Source: JAWHQP01 sp032586195
Lineage (GTDB): Bacteria; Pseudomonadota; Gammaproteobacteria; Enterobacterales; Pasteurellaceae
Assembly: GCA_032586195.1 (NCBI GenBank)
Contig: JAWHQP010000002.1
Coordinates: 124,001 to 188,000, forward strand
Direction of reading: 5' to 3'
DNA length: 64,000 bases
This document shows, piece after piece, positions 55,410-64,000 of this stretch. Each line of letters begins with the position of its first letter. Position 1 is the stretch's first letter. The notes under the pieces were generated by a model that saw nothing but the letters and a program-made list of their open reading frames with translations, was not told the origin of the DNA and did no database searches. The position numbers were made by a program, and so were the translations under genes.

Positions 55410-55439
55410 TTTAAGGACGTATGAAAATACGTCCTTAAA
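55410..55439 (-). terminator. Terminator hairpin after the sodium-dependent transporter
   Basis: TTTAAGGACGTAT pairs perfectly with ATACGTCCTTAAA around a 4-base loop, 14 bases past the stop at 55454. Confidence 0.75.
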
Positions 55440-55453
55440 ATAAACGCGGTTAT

Positions 55454-56806
55454 TTAAACCAGATTACTGATAAAAATGACAATAATAATAAACGGCACAA
55501 CGTATTTAACATAGTTGAACCAAACTTTAACGAAAGTTGAATCCGGGGTTGATGAAAGTTCTTGTTTGGCTTGGTCTTTTAATACGAAACCCACGAAAAC
55601 CGCACAGCCAAGTGCGGTGAGTAAAAACAGAATATTGCCGCTGACGTAATCAAAGGCGTCAAAAATGCTTTTACCGAAGAATGTTACGTTTTTCCAGACA
55701 TTATCACCCAGAATGGACGGCACGTTACCCAGCAGAAAAATAGCGCCGAGGGTGAGCACAATCGCTTTACCGCGACGCATTCTTAATTTTTCCTGTAACG
55801 CGGTGATGATTACTTCGTAAATGGTGATGGATGTCGTCAGCGCGGCGATAAGCAGCAAGCTAAAGAACACAGTGGCAAAGAACGTGCCGCCCCACAGGTG
55901 CGAAAATACAATGGGTAAGCTTTGGAACACCAGTGTTGGGCCGGCGTTGGGAGCGATACCGAAACTAAACAGCGACGGGAAAATCATAAAGCCCGCCAAT
56001 ACGGCGATTAAGGTGTTGGTAAAACCTGTAATGATAGCGGTCTGAATGAGGTTTTCTTCCTTGCTTAAATAGCTGGAAAGGGTGATTAATACGCCGAATC
56101 CCAAGCTCAGGGCGAAGAATACCTGGCCCAACACCATAATAAATAATTTGGGCGTAATTTTAGAAAAATCGGGAGTAAGGTAATAAGCGATGCCTTCCAT
56201 TGCGCCGGGCAGAGTGATATTACGGATCACCATACCGATCAGGAAGATAAACAGCAGCGGCATCAGGAATTTCACCGAACGTTCGATCCCGCCGATAATA
56301 CCCTTGGCTAAAATAATGTAGTTGACCACGACGAAAATAAAGGTGTAAAGAATAATACGCAGCGGATCGTTGGAAATACTGGAATCGTAGAAAGCCTGAG
56401 CGGTATGTTTGGTGATCGGCTCGGAAATATTAAGTGAGCCCGTTAGCAGGCTGATAATATAATTCATGACCCAGCCGCCCAACACCATATAATACGCCAT
56501 GATGCCGAAGGCACCGAGTAACCCCATATAGCCGAGGATTTTCCAGTATTTTGAATGTAATTTGTCGCCGAAAGCGTCAATGGAGTTAACACGTAAGCGG
56601 CGGCCGATCACGTTTTCAACCAGAATCATAGGAATCCCGATTACAATCATGGCAATACAGAAAAGCAACACATAGGCCCCGCCGCCGTTTTCGCCCACGA
56701 GATAAGGGAAACGCCAAGTTGCACCAAATCCGACGGTCGCTCCCGCGACTGTCATAATATAGGTGAGTTTACTTGACCACGTTTGTCGTTCTGATTGTTT
56801 TGTCAT
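55454..56806 (-). CDS. Neurotransmitter:sodium symporter family transporter
   Basis: Inner-membrane Na+-driven amino-acid transporter of the LeuT/SNF family. The 450-residue product has about eleven helices, with the family signature in helix 1 (GATVGFGATWRFPYLVGENGGGAY, residues from about 23). The substrate is unknown. The frame runs to 56869, but the ATG at 56806 (MTKQSERQTW) gives the family's usual start and has an AGAGAA site upstream. It lies downstream of nth and may share its transcript. Confidence 0.88.
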   Translation of the reverse strand: MTKQSERQTWSSKLTYIMTVAGATVGFGATWRFPYLVGENGGGAYVLLFCIAMIVIGIPMILVENVIGRRLRVNSIDAFGDKLHSKYWKILGYMGLLGAFGIMAYYMVLGGWVMNYIISLLTGSLNISEPITKHTAQAFYDSSISNDPLRIILYTFIFVVVNYIILAKGIIGGIERSVKFLMPLLFIFLIGMVIRNITLPGAMEGIAYYLTPDFSKITPKLFIMVLGQVFFALSLGFGVLITLSSYLSKEENLIQTAIITGFTNTLIAVLAGFMIFPSLFSFGIAPNAGPTLVFQSLPIVFSHLWGGTFFATVFFSLLLIAALTTSITIYEVIITALQEKLRMRRGKAIVLTLGAIFLLGNVPSILGDNVWKNVTFFGKSIFDAFDYVSGNILFLLTALGCAVFVGFVLKDQAKQELSSTPDSTFVKVWFNYVKYVVPFIIIVIFISNLV

Positions 56807-56875
56807 GGTAAGTTCTCTTATTAATAATAAAAAAGGGGCTATTTTTTCTAATTCGAATGAGATTGTCAATAAAAC

Positions 56876-57511
56876 CTAGATATCGGTTTTGTCTTTGTAT
56901 TCACATAAATCTTCAATGATACAGGAAGCGCATCTCGGTTTACGGGCGATACAGGTGTAGCGGCCGTGCAGGATGAGCCAGTGATGTACATCCGTTTTGA
57001 ATTCCTCGGGTACCGCTTTGTTAAGTTTTTCTTCCACTTGCAGTACGTTTTTACCGGGCGCAAAACCCGTACGGTTTGCCACCCGGAAGATATGCGTATC
57101 TACCGCGATGGTCGGATGTCCGAAAGCCGTGTTCAGCACCACATTGGCGGTTTTACGTCCTACGCCGGCCAAAGTCTCCAGCGCGGCACGGTCTTCGGGG
57201 ACTTCGCCGTGATGTTTTTCGAGCAGATCGCGGCAGGTTTTAATGATATTTTCGGCTTTGCTGTTATATAACCCGATGGTTTTGATGTATTTTTTCAGTT
57301 CATCCACGCCGAGATCCAAAATAGCCTGCGGCGTATTCGCCACGGCAAAGAGTTCTTTCGTCGCTTTATTCACGCTTTTATCCGTAGCCTGGGCGGATAA
57401 AATAACCGCGACTAGTAATTCAAACGGCGAATCATATGTCAGCTCCGTGGTAGGGTGCGGATTCTGATCACGCAGACGGGTGAGAATTTCAATACGTTGT
57501 TGTTTATTCAT
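56876..57511 (-). CDS. nth: Endonuclease III (Nth)
   Basis: DNA glycosylase/AP lyase that removes oxidised pyrimidines. The 211-residue product has the helix-hairpin-helix with catalytic Lys (LAGVGRKTANVVLN, about residue 113-126), the catalytic Asp (VDTHIFRVANR, about 138) and the [4Fe-4S] loop CxxxxxxCxxCxxxxxC (CIARKPRCASCIIEDLC). It follows rnfE with one extra gene between, close to the E. coli rsx-nth order. Confidence 0.96.
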   Translation of the reverse strand: MNKQQRIEILTRLRDQNPHPTTELTYDSPFELLVAVILSAQATDKSVNKATKELFAVANTPQAILDLGVDELKKYIKTIGLYNSKAENIIKTCRDLLEKHHGEVPEDRAALETLAGVGRKTANVVLNTAFGHPTIAVDTHIFRVANRTGFAPGKNVLQVEEKLNKAVPEEFKTDVHHWLILHGRYTCIARKPRCASCIIEDLCEYKDKTDI

Positions 57512-57607
57512 TAAGCTCTCTGATTGTTAGATCGTTAAAAGGTTTTAAATGCCGCAAATTTTCGTGAAAATTATTCCCGGATTGAATGCGCAACGCTTTT
57601 AGCCCGG

Positions 57608-58006
57608 TTATTTATTTTCCTGAACAATGTCCGCCAACACTTGCGCTTCGGTCAGCATTGGGGTCTCATTGGCTAAACGGCAGTAATCGGCTTGATGATC
57701 GGTAAAAATTTGCGCGTTGAGATTGAATTTTATCTGAGGGAAAAGCCCCGCCGACACATAATAACCGCCCGATAACAAATGATAATAAAGATGTGTTCCG
57801 CATTGCGCGCAAAACGCCCGTTCCGCCCATTCGGAAGAACGATAACAGCGCACCTTATCCGCGTTTTCCAGTTGAATCTCCTTAGCATCGAAAGCGAAAA
57901 ACGGCGCTCCGCTCCATTTGCGGCACATGCCGCAATGGCAAGCGGTAATTTCCGTCTGGTCGGCGGTTTCAATTTTCACCGCACCGCATAAACATTGACC
58001 TTTCAT
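57608..58006 (-). CDS. GFA/CENP-V family zinc protein
   Basis: Small protein of the Gfa (glutathione-dependent formaldehyde-activating-like) superfamily; most members have no proven reaction. The 132-residue product has zinc cysteines in CLCGAVK, CHCGMCRKWSG and FCAQCGTHL. The chosen ATG (MKGQCLCG) has a GAGG site at 9 bases; the frame extends to 58039. It sits between rnfE and nth. Confidence 0.85.
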   Translation of the reverse strand: MKGQCLCGAVKIETADQTEITACHCGMCRKWSGAPFFAFDAKEIQLENADKVRCYRSSEWAERAFCAQCGTHLYYHLLSGGYYVSAGLFPQIKFNLNAQIFTDHQADYCRLANETPMLTEAQVLADIVQENK

Positions 58007-58019
58007 TAGCATCGACCTC

Positions 58020-58766
58020 TCATTTTTTTCGGTTATCAATTATATTTTTTATCGCCAGCATAATGGCCAGACCGAGAAACGCGCCGGGCGGCAAAATAGC
58101 GAGTAATAAATTGCTGTCGTTATGGAAAAATTCGATCCGCAGGGATTTTGCCCAGCCGCCGAGCAGCTGATCTAAGCCGTCGAACAGGGTGCCGTTGCCG
58201 AGAATCTCCCGCAGCGAACCCAGTATAAACAGACTGCCGGTCATGCCTAAGCCCATGCTGAACCCGTCAAACACAGAATAGCGCAGGCTGTTTTTTGAGG
58301 CAAATGCTTCCGCCCGTCCGATGACAATACAGTTGGTCACGATCAACGGAATGAAAATCCCTAAGGATTGATACAGTTTATAAGTATAAGCATTCATCAG
58401 CAGCTGTACTATCGTTACGGTGGTGGCGATAATCATCACATAAATCGGAATACGGATTTCATGGGGAATGATTTTGCGGAACAGCGACACCATCGCATTG
58501 GTGCAGACCAGTACCAGCAAGGTGGCTAATCCCAGCCCGAGCGCGTTAGTCGCGCTGTTGGACACCGCCAGCAGCGGACACAGCCCGAGCAGTTGTACCA
58601 AGGTCGGGTTATTCTGCCAAATGCCCGCTTTAAAAAGATTTACCCATAGGCCCGGCTGCGATTCTGCCGTTTTCGACACCGCACTTTGCGCGGTAGCGGT
58701 GAAATCATCCGTTGAATCTTCCAAAGCGCGGTGCTGATTTTCTGAGTTTTGTAACATGTCGGTCAT
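58020..58766 (-). CDS. rnfE: Rnf electron transport complex subunit RnfE
   Basis: Membrane subunit of the ion-translocating ferredoxin:NAD oxidoreductase (Rsx/Rnf). The 248-residue product has about six helices and is related to RnfA (LVQLLGLCPLLAVSNS near residue 57). It carries an N-terminal extension of about 35 polar residues containing Ser-Ala-Val-Ser encoded by an uptake signal near 58678. Its ATG overlaps the rnfG stop. Confidence 0.94.
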   Translation of the reverse strand: MTDMLQNSENQHRALEDSTDDFTATAQSAVSKTAESQPGLWVNLFKAGIWQNNPTLVQLLGLCPLLAVSNSATNALGLGLATLLVLVCTNAMVSLFRKIIPHEIRIPIYVMIIATTVTIVQLLMNAYTYKLYQSLGIFIPLIVTNCIVIGRAEAFASKNSLRYSVFDGFSMGLGMTGSLFILGSLREILGNGTLFDGLDQLLGGWAKSLRIEFFHNDSNLLLAILPPGAFLGLAIMLAIKNIIDNRKK

Positions 58767-59374
58767 GGCTGATTGTGCTCCGTTTTATCCGCTTTTATCA
58801 TGTTGATCATTTCTAATGCGGAACGTTTAACCTGATTTACCACCGCGCGCGGCGTAATGGTCGCGCCGGCAAACTGATCGAATTTACCGCCGTCTTTTTT
58901 CACCGCCCATTCGTGCATAGCCTGCGGACGGATAAACTGATGATCAAAACTGTGAATCCAATCGGATTTTCGTGTTTCGATTTTATCGCCCAGCCCCGGA
59001 GTTTCCTTGTGTTCCAATACCCGTACTCCCAGCACTTCACCTGCCGGAGTCATGCCGATCAGCAAACGGATATCGCCGGAATAGCCGTCATGCGCCGTTG
59101 CCTCAAGGGCGTAAGCGGTGATGCGACCGTTTTTACTCGCGGTGCAGATTTTGCTGATTTGCGGATTTTGCAGCGGTTTGCAGTCCGCCAGTAAATCATT
59201 ATTAAAATAATCCTGCGGAATCACCTCAAGCAGCAATGAACGTTGCTGCGCATCGACTGCTTCGTCGATTTTGCCCTTAGTGGCAAAATAAATGCCGCTA
59301 GACAGCGCGGTACATACTAACGCAACGATACCGAGCAGCAATCCTGAGTGTAAGGTTGTTTTTATTGTACTCAT
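58763..59374 (-). CDS. rnfG: Rnf subunit RnfG (covalent FMN)
   Basis: Periplasm-facing flavoprotein subunit. The 203-residue product has one N-terminal membrane segment (residues 10-32) and the flavinylation motif FAGATITP (about residue 170), whose threonine carries FMN. It overlaps rnfE and follows rnfD by 9 bases. Confidence 0.94.
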   Translation of the reverse strand: MSTIKTTLHSGLLLGIVALVCTALSSGIYFATKGKIDEAVDAQQRSLLLEVIPQDYFNNDLLADCKPLQNPQISKICTASKNGRITAYALEATAHDGYSGDIRLLIGMTPAGEVLGVRVLEHKETPGLGDKIETRKSDWIHSFDHQFIRPQAMHEWAVKKDGGKFDQFAGATITPRAVVNQVKRSALEMINMIKADKTEHNQP

Positions 59375-59383
59375 TCGGGTTCC

Positions 59384-60436
59384 TTAACGCTTGTGACCCG
59401 CCACGCGGGGGCGACTGTATTGATCGATTAACGGCACACAAATGTTGGCGAGCAGAATAGCGAACGCAACACCGTCGGAATAGCCGCCGTAAAAACGGAT
59501 TAAGCAGAGCAGCAAGCCTACCAACGCACCGAAGATTAATTTCCCTTTCGGCGTAATGGAAGCCGTGACGGGATCGGTGGCGATAAAGAATGCACAAAAC
59601 ATGGTCGCGCCGCTGAATAATTGCCAAAGCGGAGACGGCATATTGGCAGAAAAAAGCCAAGCCAGACCGCCGAAGACAAAGACGGTGGCTAATACGGCTA
59701 CGGGAATCTGCCAGTGAATAATGCGTTTCCACACCAAAAATATACCGCCGATCAGAAAGGCTGAATTGACCTGAAACCAGCCCAATCCCGCAAATACAGA
59801 TTGCCGGAATAGCGGCGATTGGTTGATTTGAACCAAATCACTGCCGCTTTTCAGCCCCGTTCGTACCGCGTCAAGCGGGGTGGCCGAACTCATGCCGTCA
59901 ATGGCGGTGGTAAGCTGATGAAGGGTAAAACCATCACTGCTCACGCCACTGAAAATCAAGGAAACGGCGTCCGTTAACGTCGGCGGCTCGTTTAACAGCT
60001 GCACAGGGGGCAACCAGGTGGTCATCTGTAACGGAAAGGACACCAGCAAGATCACATAACCCACCATTGCGGGATTAAAGATATTCTGCCCCAGGCCGCC
60101 ATACACATGCTTACCGAGCATCACCGCGCAGAATGTACCGATCAGGATTACCCAATAAGGCGCGTAGGGCGGAATCGCCACCGCTAAAATCAGCGCGGTC
60201 AGAGTTACGCTGAAGTCGGAAATATAAAATAATTTCGGTTTTTTACGCAGAATCGTCACCACAAATTCCAATAACAGCGCAAATATGATCGCCAACGCCG
60301 CCTGAATCAGCACCCCGAATCCGAAAAAATGGATTTGGGTAAAGATGGCGGGCAGCATTGCCACAATCACCCACAGCATAATACGTGCCGTGAGCTTGCC
60401 GGAATGGCTATGAGGTGAACTTGCGATTTTAAACAT
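59384..60436 (-). CDS. rnfD: Rnf subunit RnfD (membrane, covalent FMN)
   Basis: Integral membrane subunit with about ten helices; 350 residues. The flavinylation site SSATPLDAVRTG (about residue 180) is intact. The family also includes NqrB. It lies 88 bases after rnfC, the widest gap in the operon, which contains a perfect hairpin. Confidence 0.94.
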   Translation of the reverse strand: MFKIASSPHSHSGKLTARIMLWVIVAMLPAIFTQIHFFGFGVLIQAALAIIFALLLEFVVTILRKKPKLFYISDFSVTLTALILAVAIPPYAPYWVILIGTFCAVMLGKHVYGGLGQNIFNPAMVGYVILLVSFPLQMTTWLPPVQLLNEPPTLTDAVSLIFSGVSSDGFTLHQLTTAIDGMSSATPLDAVRTGLKSGSDLVQINQSPLFRQSVFAGLGWFQVNSAFLIGGIFLVWKRIIHWQIPVAVLATVFVFGGLAWLFSANMPSPLWQLFSGATMFCAFFIATDPVTASITPKGKLIFGALVGLLLCLIRFYGGYSDGVAFAILLANICVPLIDQYSRPRVAGHKR

Positions 60437-60453
60437 TTTGTACCTTTCGTAGA

Positions 60454-60474
60454 TGGGAGAACGTTTCTCCCATT
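60454..60474 (-). repeat. Perfect hairpin between rnfC and rnfD
   Basis: ATGGGAGAA and TTCTCCCAT pair across a 3-base loop. No T run follows, so it may set RNA stability or reduce readthrough rather than end transcription. Confidence 0.6.
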
Positions 60475-60524
60475 ATCTCATTGAATTTACTTTGTTTTTC
60501 GGGTGATAAAGTTACCGCCCGTAA

Positions 60525-62495
60525 TTACTTTTGTTGCCGAGTGGCTTTCTTCGCCTTGGCCCGCGCGATTGCCGCGGCAACGGCGGCTTTTTTCGGATCA
60601 TCGAAAACTTGATTTTCCGACACCGCACTTTGCACGGTTTCGGCTGCCAGCTGAAGCTCGGCTTGCGTTCCTGCCGAACTTTGCTGAGCGGATTTCTTCG
60701 CCTTAGCTCGCGCGATTGCCGCGGCAACGGCGGCTTTTTTCGGATCATCGAAAACTTGCTTTTTCGACACCGCACTTTGTGCAGTTTCTCCACTTGTTGC
60801 CGGCACATTGAAATTATGATCGACGGATTGTTGCTGTGCCTGCTGGTGGGCTAAACGGCGGGCTTTGCGTAATGCCATTACTTCGGCGTTGTCAGGCAAT
60901 ACGTCACCTTGCTCTGATAGTATGGTTTTAACCGCTTGAACGTTCGGTTTATTGTCGGCTTGCGCCTGTTTAGCTTTCAAGCGTTGCAGCGCGGCCTGTA
61001 CCGGATCAATGCCTTTCTGATTGGCCAGTTCTTCACGCCGCGTTGCGGCAGCCCGTTGCGACCGTTCTTTACGTTGCCGTTCTTCTTTCTCCATACGGGC
61101 ACGTTTGGCTTCAAAGCGGATTTTCGCTTCTTCCGCCCGTTTTTCTTTTTCTTTGATTTCCCGGATTTTGGCTTTTTCCTGACGGAAATATTGAATCAGC
61201 GGGATGTGGCTTGGGCAAACATAGGCGCACAGCCCGCATTCAATACAGTCTTTAAGCTGATATTCCTGCGATTTTTCGTGATCTTCTGCGCGCGCGTACC
61301 AGTAAAGCTGCTGTGGCATTAAATGCACGGGACAGGCGTCGGAGCAAGCGGAGCAGCGGATGCAGGATTGCTCTTTGGCTTGCGGATCATATTCAAAATG
61401 ATCAGGCGCAAGCAGACAGTTCGCCGATTTGGTAATCGGGGCATCAAGGTTCGGCAGCATTAAACCCATCATCGGTCCGCCTACGAATACGGGCAGGCGT
61501 TCGTCATATTGATAACCCGCGTGCCGCAGAATAAAGGAAATCGGTGTACCGATACGTATCCACTGGTTGCCTTTATGCGGGATTTTATCCCCCGTAAGGG
61601 TGACGACGCGTTCAATCAACGGTTCATCATCAATCACCGCCCGCTTAACGGCGAAAGCGGTGCCGACATTCTGCATCAGCACGCCGATACTGGAGGAACG
61701 CTGACCGCTCGGTACTTCCATGCCGGTTAAAACCTGAATCAGCTGTTTTGCCGCGCCCGACGGATATTTGGTCGGAATCACCCGGATTTCAATATCGTTC
61801 GCACCCTGTAACGTATGCCGTAACGCTTTTACGGCCTCGGGTTTGTTATCTTCGATAGCAATCACAACCTTTTCCGGGCGCAGAATATAACGCAGAATCC
61901 GCACACCCTCGATAATTTCATTGGGGTAATCACGCATTAGACGGTCGTCACAGGTGATGTAGGGTTCGCATTCCGCCCCGTTGATAATCAATAATTTTAC
62001 CTGTTTTTCGGCAGAATGAATTTTGGCGGCAGTCGGAAATACTGCGCCGCCTAAGCCGGCAATGCCCGCTTGGTAGATTTTTTCAATCAGTCGTTCGGGC
62101 TGTAAGCTGAGGAAATCTTCGGTTTTCTGCTGTGGCCGCCATTGATCCTTACCGTCCGCTTCAATATGTACGGATAATTCGCTTAAACCTGACGGGTGAG
62201 CGGCAATATAAGGCGCGATAGCGATTACGGTTCCCGAGGTGGGCGCGTGGATCGGCAGTGTACGCAGGCCGTCGCCTTGGGTGAGCGGCTGACCTTTTAG
62301 CACTTTGTCACCCGTTTTTACCAATAATTCGCCCGCATTGCCGGTATGTTGTTTGAGCGGCACATAGTAACGAGGAGCAGGGGGCGCGGTGCTGATCGGC
62401 GTTCGGTTCGATTGCGACTTCATTTCCGGCGGATGAATACCGCCGTCAAAGTCCCATAGTTTACCGGAATTAAAGCGAGTTAACACGTCTGCCAT
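60525..62495 (-). CDS. rnfC: Rnf subunit RnfC (NADH- and FeS-binding)
   Basis: Peripheral subunit that accepts electrons from NADH through FMN. The 656-residue product has a glycine-rich nucleotide site (GIAGLGGAVFPTAAK, about residue 140) and two [4Fe-4S] motifs, CIRCSACSDACP (about 377) and CIECGLCAYVCP (about 416). A long Lys/Arg/Ala coiled-coil tail runs from about 435 to the end. The tail holds a direct repeat of 49 codons whose two copies each contain an uptake signal. Tail length varies across the family. Confidence 0.94.
   Translation of the reverse strand: MADVLTRFNSGKLWDFDGGIHPPEMKSQSNRTPISTAPPAPRYYVPLKQHTGNAGELLVKTGDKVLKGQPLTQGDGLRTLPIHAPTSGTVIAIAPYIAAHPSGLSELSVHIEADGKDQWRPQQKTEDFLSLQPERLIEKIYQAGIAGLGGAVFPTAAKIHSAEKQVKLLIINGAECEPYITCDDRLMRDYPNEIIEGVRILRYILRPEKVVIAIEDNKPEAVKALRHTLQGANDIEIRVIPTKYPSGAAKQLIQVLTGMEVPSGQRSSSIGVLMQNVGTAFAVKRAVIDDEPLIERVVTLTGDKIPHKGNQWIRIGTPISFILRHAGYQYDERLPVFVGGPMMGLMLPNLDAPITKSANCLLAPDHFEYDPQAKEQSCIRCSACSDACPVHLMPQQLYWYARAEDHEKSQEYQLKDCIECGLCAYVCPSHIPLIQYFRQEKAKIREIKEKEKRAEEAKIRFEAKRARMEKEERQRKERSQRAAATRREELANQKGIDPVQAALQRLKAKQAQADNKPNVQAVKTILSEQGDVLPDNAEVMALRKARRLAHQQAQQQSVDHNFNVPATSGETAQSAVSKKQVFDDPKKAAVAAAIARAKAKKSAQQSSAGTQAELQLAAETVQSAVSENQVFDDPKKAAVAAAIARAKAKKATRQQK
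60546..60785 (-). repeat. Direct repeat in the RnfC tail (147-bp period)
   Basis: Two copies of about 93 bases (60546-60638 and 60693-60785) encode nearly the same segment, SAVSxxQVFDDPKKAAVAAA plus IARAKAKK. Each begins with an uptake signal that encodes Ala-Val-Ser. They differ at only a few bases, so the duplication is recent or kept uniform by conversion. Confidence 0.85.
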
Positions 62496-62498
62496 TGT

Positions 62499-63095
62499 TT
62501 ATTTCCCCACCACTATTTTTTTCCGACCGTCCGTTGTATTCATGACGGGAATGATCTGATCGGCATCAAATTTCCAATTCCAGTTATCAATATTTTTTTC
62601 TACTTTTACCATTTTTATGCAGTCTGTCGGGCAAGGGGCGACACAAAGTTCACAGCCCGTACATAAATCGGGAATCACCGTGTGCAAGGCCCGGTTAGTA
62701 CCGATAATGGCGTCAACGGGACATGCCTGAATGCATTTGGTGCAGCCGATACACATGTTTTCATCAATAAATGCCACCATGGGAGCAGGAGTTTGTTCGC
62801 CGTCACCTTGAGGTTCGGGCACGTCCACGCCCATGAGTTCGGCAATTTTGACGATTGTCGGATGACCGCCGGGCACACATTTGGTAATGTCATCGCCGTT
62901 GGCAATGGCCTCGGCATAAGGACGGCAGCCTGGATAACCGCATTGCCCGCATTGGCTTTGCGGCAGTACGGCGTCAATTTTATCTACGATGGGATCCGCC
63001 TCTACCTTCAGTTTAACGGAGGCAAAACCGAGAATAACACCGAAAATCAAGGCTAAAATCGCGACGGCAATGAGAATCGCATAAATCGTAGTCAT
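62499..63095 (-). CDS. rnfB: Rnf subunit RnfB (ferredoxin-like)
   Basis: Cytoplasm-facing FeS subunit with an N-terminal membrane anchor (residues 4-26). The 198-residue product has the CxxCxxxxC motif QCGQCGYPGC (about residue 49) and two ferredoxin [4Fe-4S] sites, CIGCTKCIQACP and CTGCELCVAPCP. It begins 10 bases after rnfA and ends 3 bases before rnfC. Confidence 0.95.
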   Translation of the reverse strand: MTTIYAILIAVAILALIFGVILGFASVKLKVEADPIVDKIDAVLPQSQCGQCGYPGCRPYAEAIANGDDITKCVPGGHPTIVKIAELMGVDVPEPQGDGEQTPAPMVAFIDENMCIGCTKCIQACPVDAIIGTNRALHTVIPDLCTGCELCVAPCPTDCIKMVKVEKNIDNWNWKFDADQIIPVMNTTDGRKKIVVGK

Positions 63096-63105
63096 TCGGC
63101 GGCCC

Positions 63106-63684
63106 TTATTTTACCAGGCCCGTGAAGCCCATAAACGCGAGGGACATCAAACCTGCCGTGACTAACGCGATGGAAGCGCCGCGGAAAGGCAGCGGGACAT
63201 CCGCCGCCGCAATCCGTTCGCGCATCGAAGCAAACAATACCAGCACTAAAGAGAAGCCGAGGGAAGCGGCAAAACCATAGATCACCGATTGGGTCAGATT
63301 GTGGGCAAGATTGATATTAAGCAGAGCAACGCCCAATACCGCACAGTTGGTTGTGATCAGCGGTAAGAAAATACCTAACAGACGATAGAGCGTCGGGCTG
63401 GTTTTATTAATCACCATTTCGGTGAATTGCACCACGACGGCGATAACCAGAATAAACACCAGGGTGCGCAAAAAAACGGCGTTTAACGGAGCAAGCAGAT
63501 AGGTTTCCACTAAATAAGAGCAGAGTGACGCCATGGTCAGTACGAAAGTGGTAGCCAAGCCCATGCCTATTGCCGTTTCGACTTTTTTAGAAACGCCCAT
63601 AAACGGACAAAGACCGAGGAATTTGACAAGCACCACGTTATTAATTAAAGCGGTGCTGATAATTAATAAAATATATTCAGTCAT
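63106..63684 (-). CDS. rnfA: Rnf subunit RnfA (membrane)
   Basis: Membrane subunit of 192 residues with about six helices, homologous to RnfE; the half-helix LVKFLGLCPFMGVSKK (about residue 19) holds the cysteine thought to bind iron-sulfur. First gene of the rnfABCDGE operon. The 111-base gap to the next gene should hold the promoter. Confidence 0.95.
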   Translation of the reverse strand: MTEYILLIISTALINNVVLVKFLGLCPFMGVSKKVETAIGMGLATTFVLTMASLCSYLVETYLLAPLNAVFLRTLVFILVIAVVVQFTEMVINKTSPTLYRLLGIFLPLITTNCAVLGVALLNINLAHNLTQSVIYGFAASLGFSLVLVLFASMRERIAAADVPLPFRGASIALVTAGLMSLAFMGFTGLVK

Positions 63685-63795
63685 GTGTTGAGGTAGAAGT
63701 ATTCGAGTAAACGGCTTATTATCCTGATTTTACCGCTTAAGGACAATAGCTATTTTTATGTAAAACTTAACTAGAGTGTATTTTTAACCTATAAA

Positions 63796-64000
63796 TCAAT
63801 AAGTTGTTTCGGTCTGAACGCTTTCTTCGGGAACGGAATCCACTTTAGGGAGAGGTTCGGGATCACCTAGAAAATAGGGTTCTTTTTCACTTATTAAGTC
63901 CCACAGCATTTGCATACGGGCAAACATTTCCCGTACGCGTACCAAGGGATAATCTTTAGGATAAGGGGCGGCAAAGCAAATGGCATCAATATCGTGGTAT
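63796..64000 (-). CDS. C-terminal part of an unrecognised protein (cut by window end)
   Basis: On the minus strand a frame is open from the window edge to TGA at 63796-63798, encoding 67 residues. It contains DYPLVRVREMFARMQMLWDL and an acidic, Pro/Glu-rich tail. Codon use is normal, so it is probably the end of a real gene running into the rnf promoter region. I do not recognise the family. Confidence 0.6.
   Translation of the reverse strand, partial: YHDIDAICFAAPYPKDYPLVRVREMFARMQMLWDLISEKEPYFLGDPEPLPKVDSVPEESVQTETTY

Noticed and set aside
1..64000. CRISPR arrays, prophage, insertion sequences, rRNA, replication origin
   Set aside because: No regularly spaced repeats, phage structural or integrase genes, transposases, ribosomal RNA or DnaA-box clusters were found on either strand.

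Overview
The window looks like chromosomal DNA of a Pasteurellaceae bacterium (gamma-proteobacteria). More than 30 copies of the 9-bp uptake signal AAGTGCGGT or its complement are scattered through it. It also carries Haemophilus/Pasteurella-type genes: lipoprotein e(P4), a NagC repressor, rnfABCDGE-nth, and radA/lrp/ftsK/lolA/rarA/serS in a row. Complete sulfate-reduction and galactitol operons suggest a free-living or rumen-type member such as Mannheimia or Basfia rather than H. influenzae; that is an inference. No phage, insertion sequence, CRISPR array, rRNA or replication origin was seen.

Layout. 1-8500: housekeeping block radA (5' cut), a small unknown gene, lrp, ftsK (with a one-base frameshift), lolA, rarA, serS. 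8543-11327 (minus): sulfate permease cysT-cysW-cysA. 11511-17833 (minus): a galactitol/tagatose operon with a LacD-type aldolase, gatZ, the three PTS subunits gatA/B/C, dehydrogenase gatD and a DeoR-family repressor; its promoter region has a CRP site and two matching TTCGA-type operators 95 bp apart. 18215-27388 (plus): sulfate-binding protein, cysG, cysH, cysD, cysN, cysJ, cysI, which together take sulfate to sulfide. CysH has the cysteines of an APS reductase and no cysC is present, so the route probably skips PAPS.

27556-35328: a cation-efflux protein; an 890-base gap with a well-formed CRP-dependent promoter and a terminator but no clear gene; nagC; a Met-Leu-Gln-Gln-Gln tRNA operon; an unusual Nramp-fold transporter; an AEC-family permease; a UPF0756 membrane protein; and the surface phosphatase hel. 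35548-45385: an autotransporter with about 13 glycine-rich repeats, hrpA, a TPR/glycosyltransferase-like protein and a DASS anion transporter. 45386-46053 holds remnants of a small broken gene. 46054-49293: a PEBP-family protein, then nrdR-ribD-degS.

49393-55272 (minus): a ferric-hydroxamate-type uptake operon fhuC-fhuD-fhuB, a small His-containing ORF and a TonB-dependent receptor. 55454-63684 (minus): rnfA-B-C-D-G-E, a GFA-family protein, nth and a sodium-dependent transporter. The window ends inside an unrecognised gene. Uptake signals have two roles here beyond DNA uptake: inverted pairs form terminator hairpins between genes, and in-frame copies encode Ser-Ala-Val-Ser in linkers of CysJ, RnfC and RnfE.
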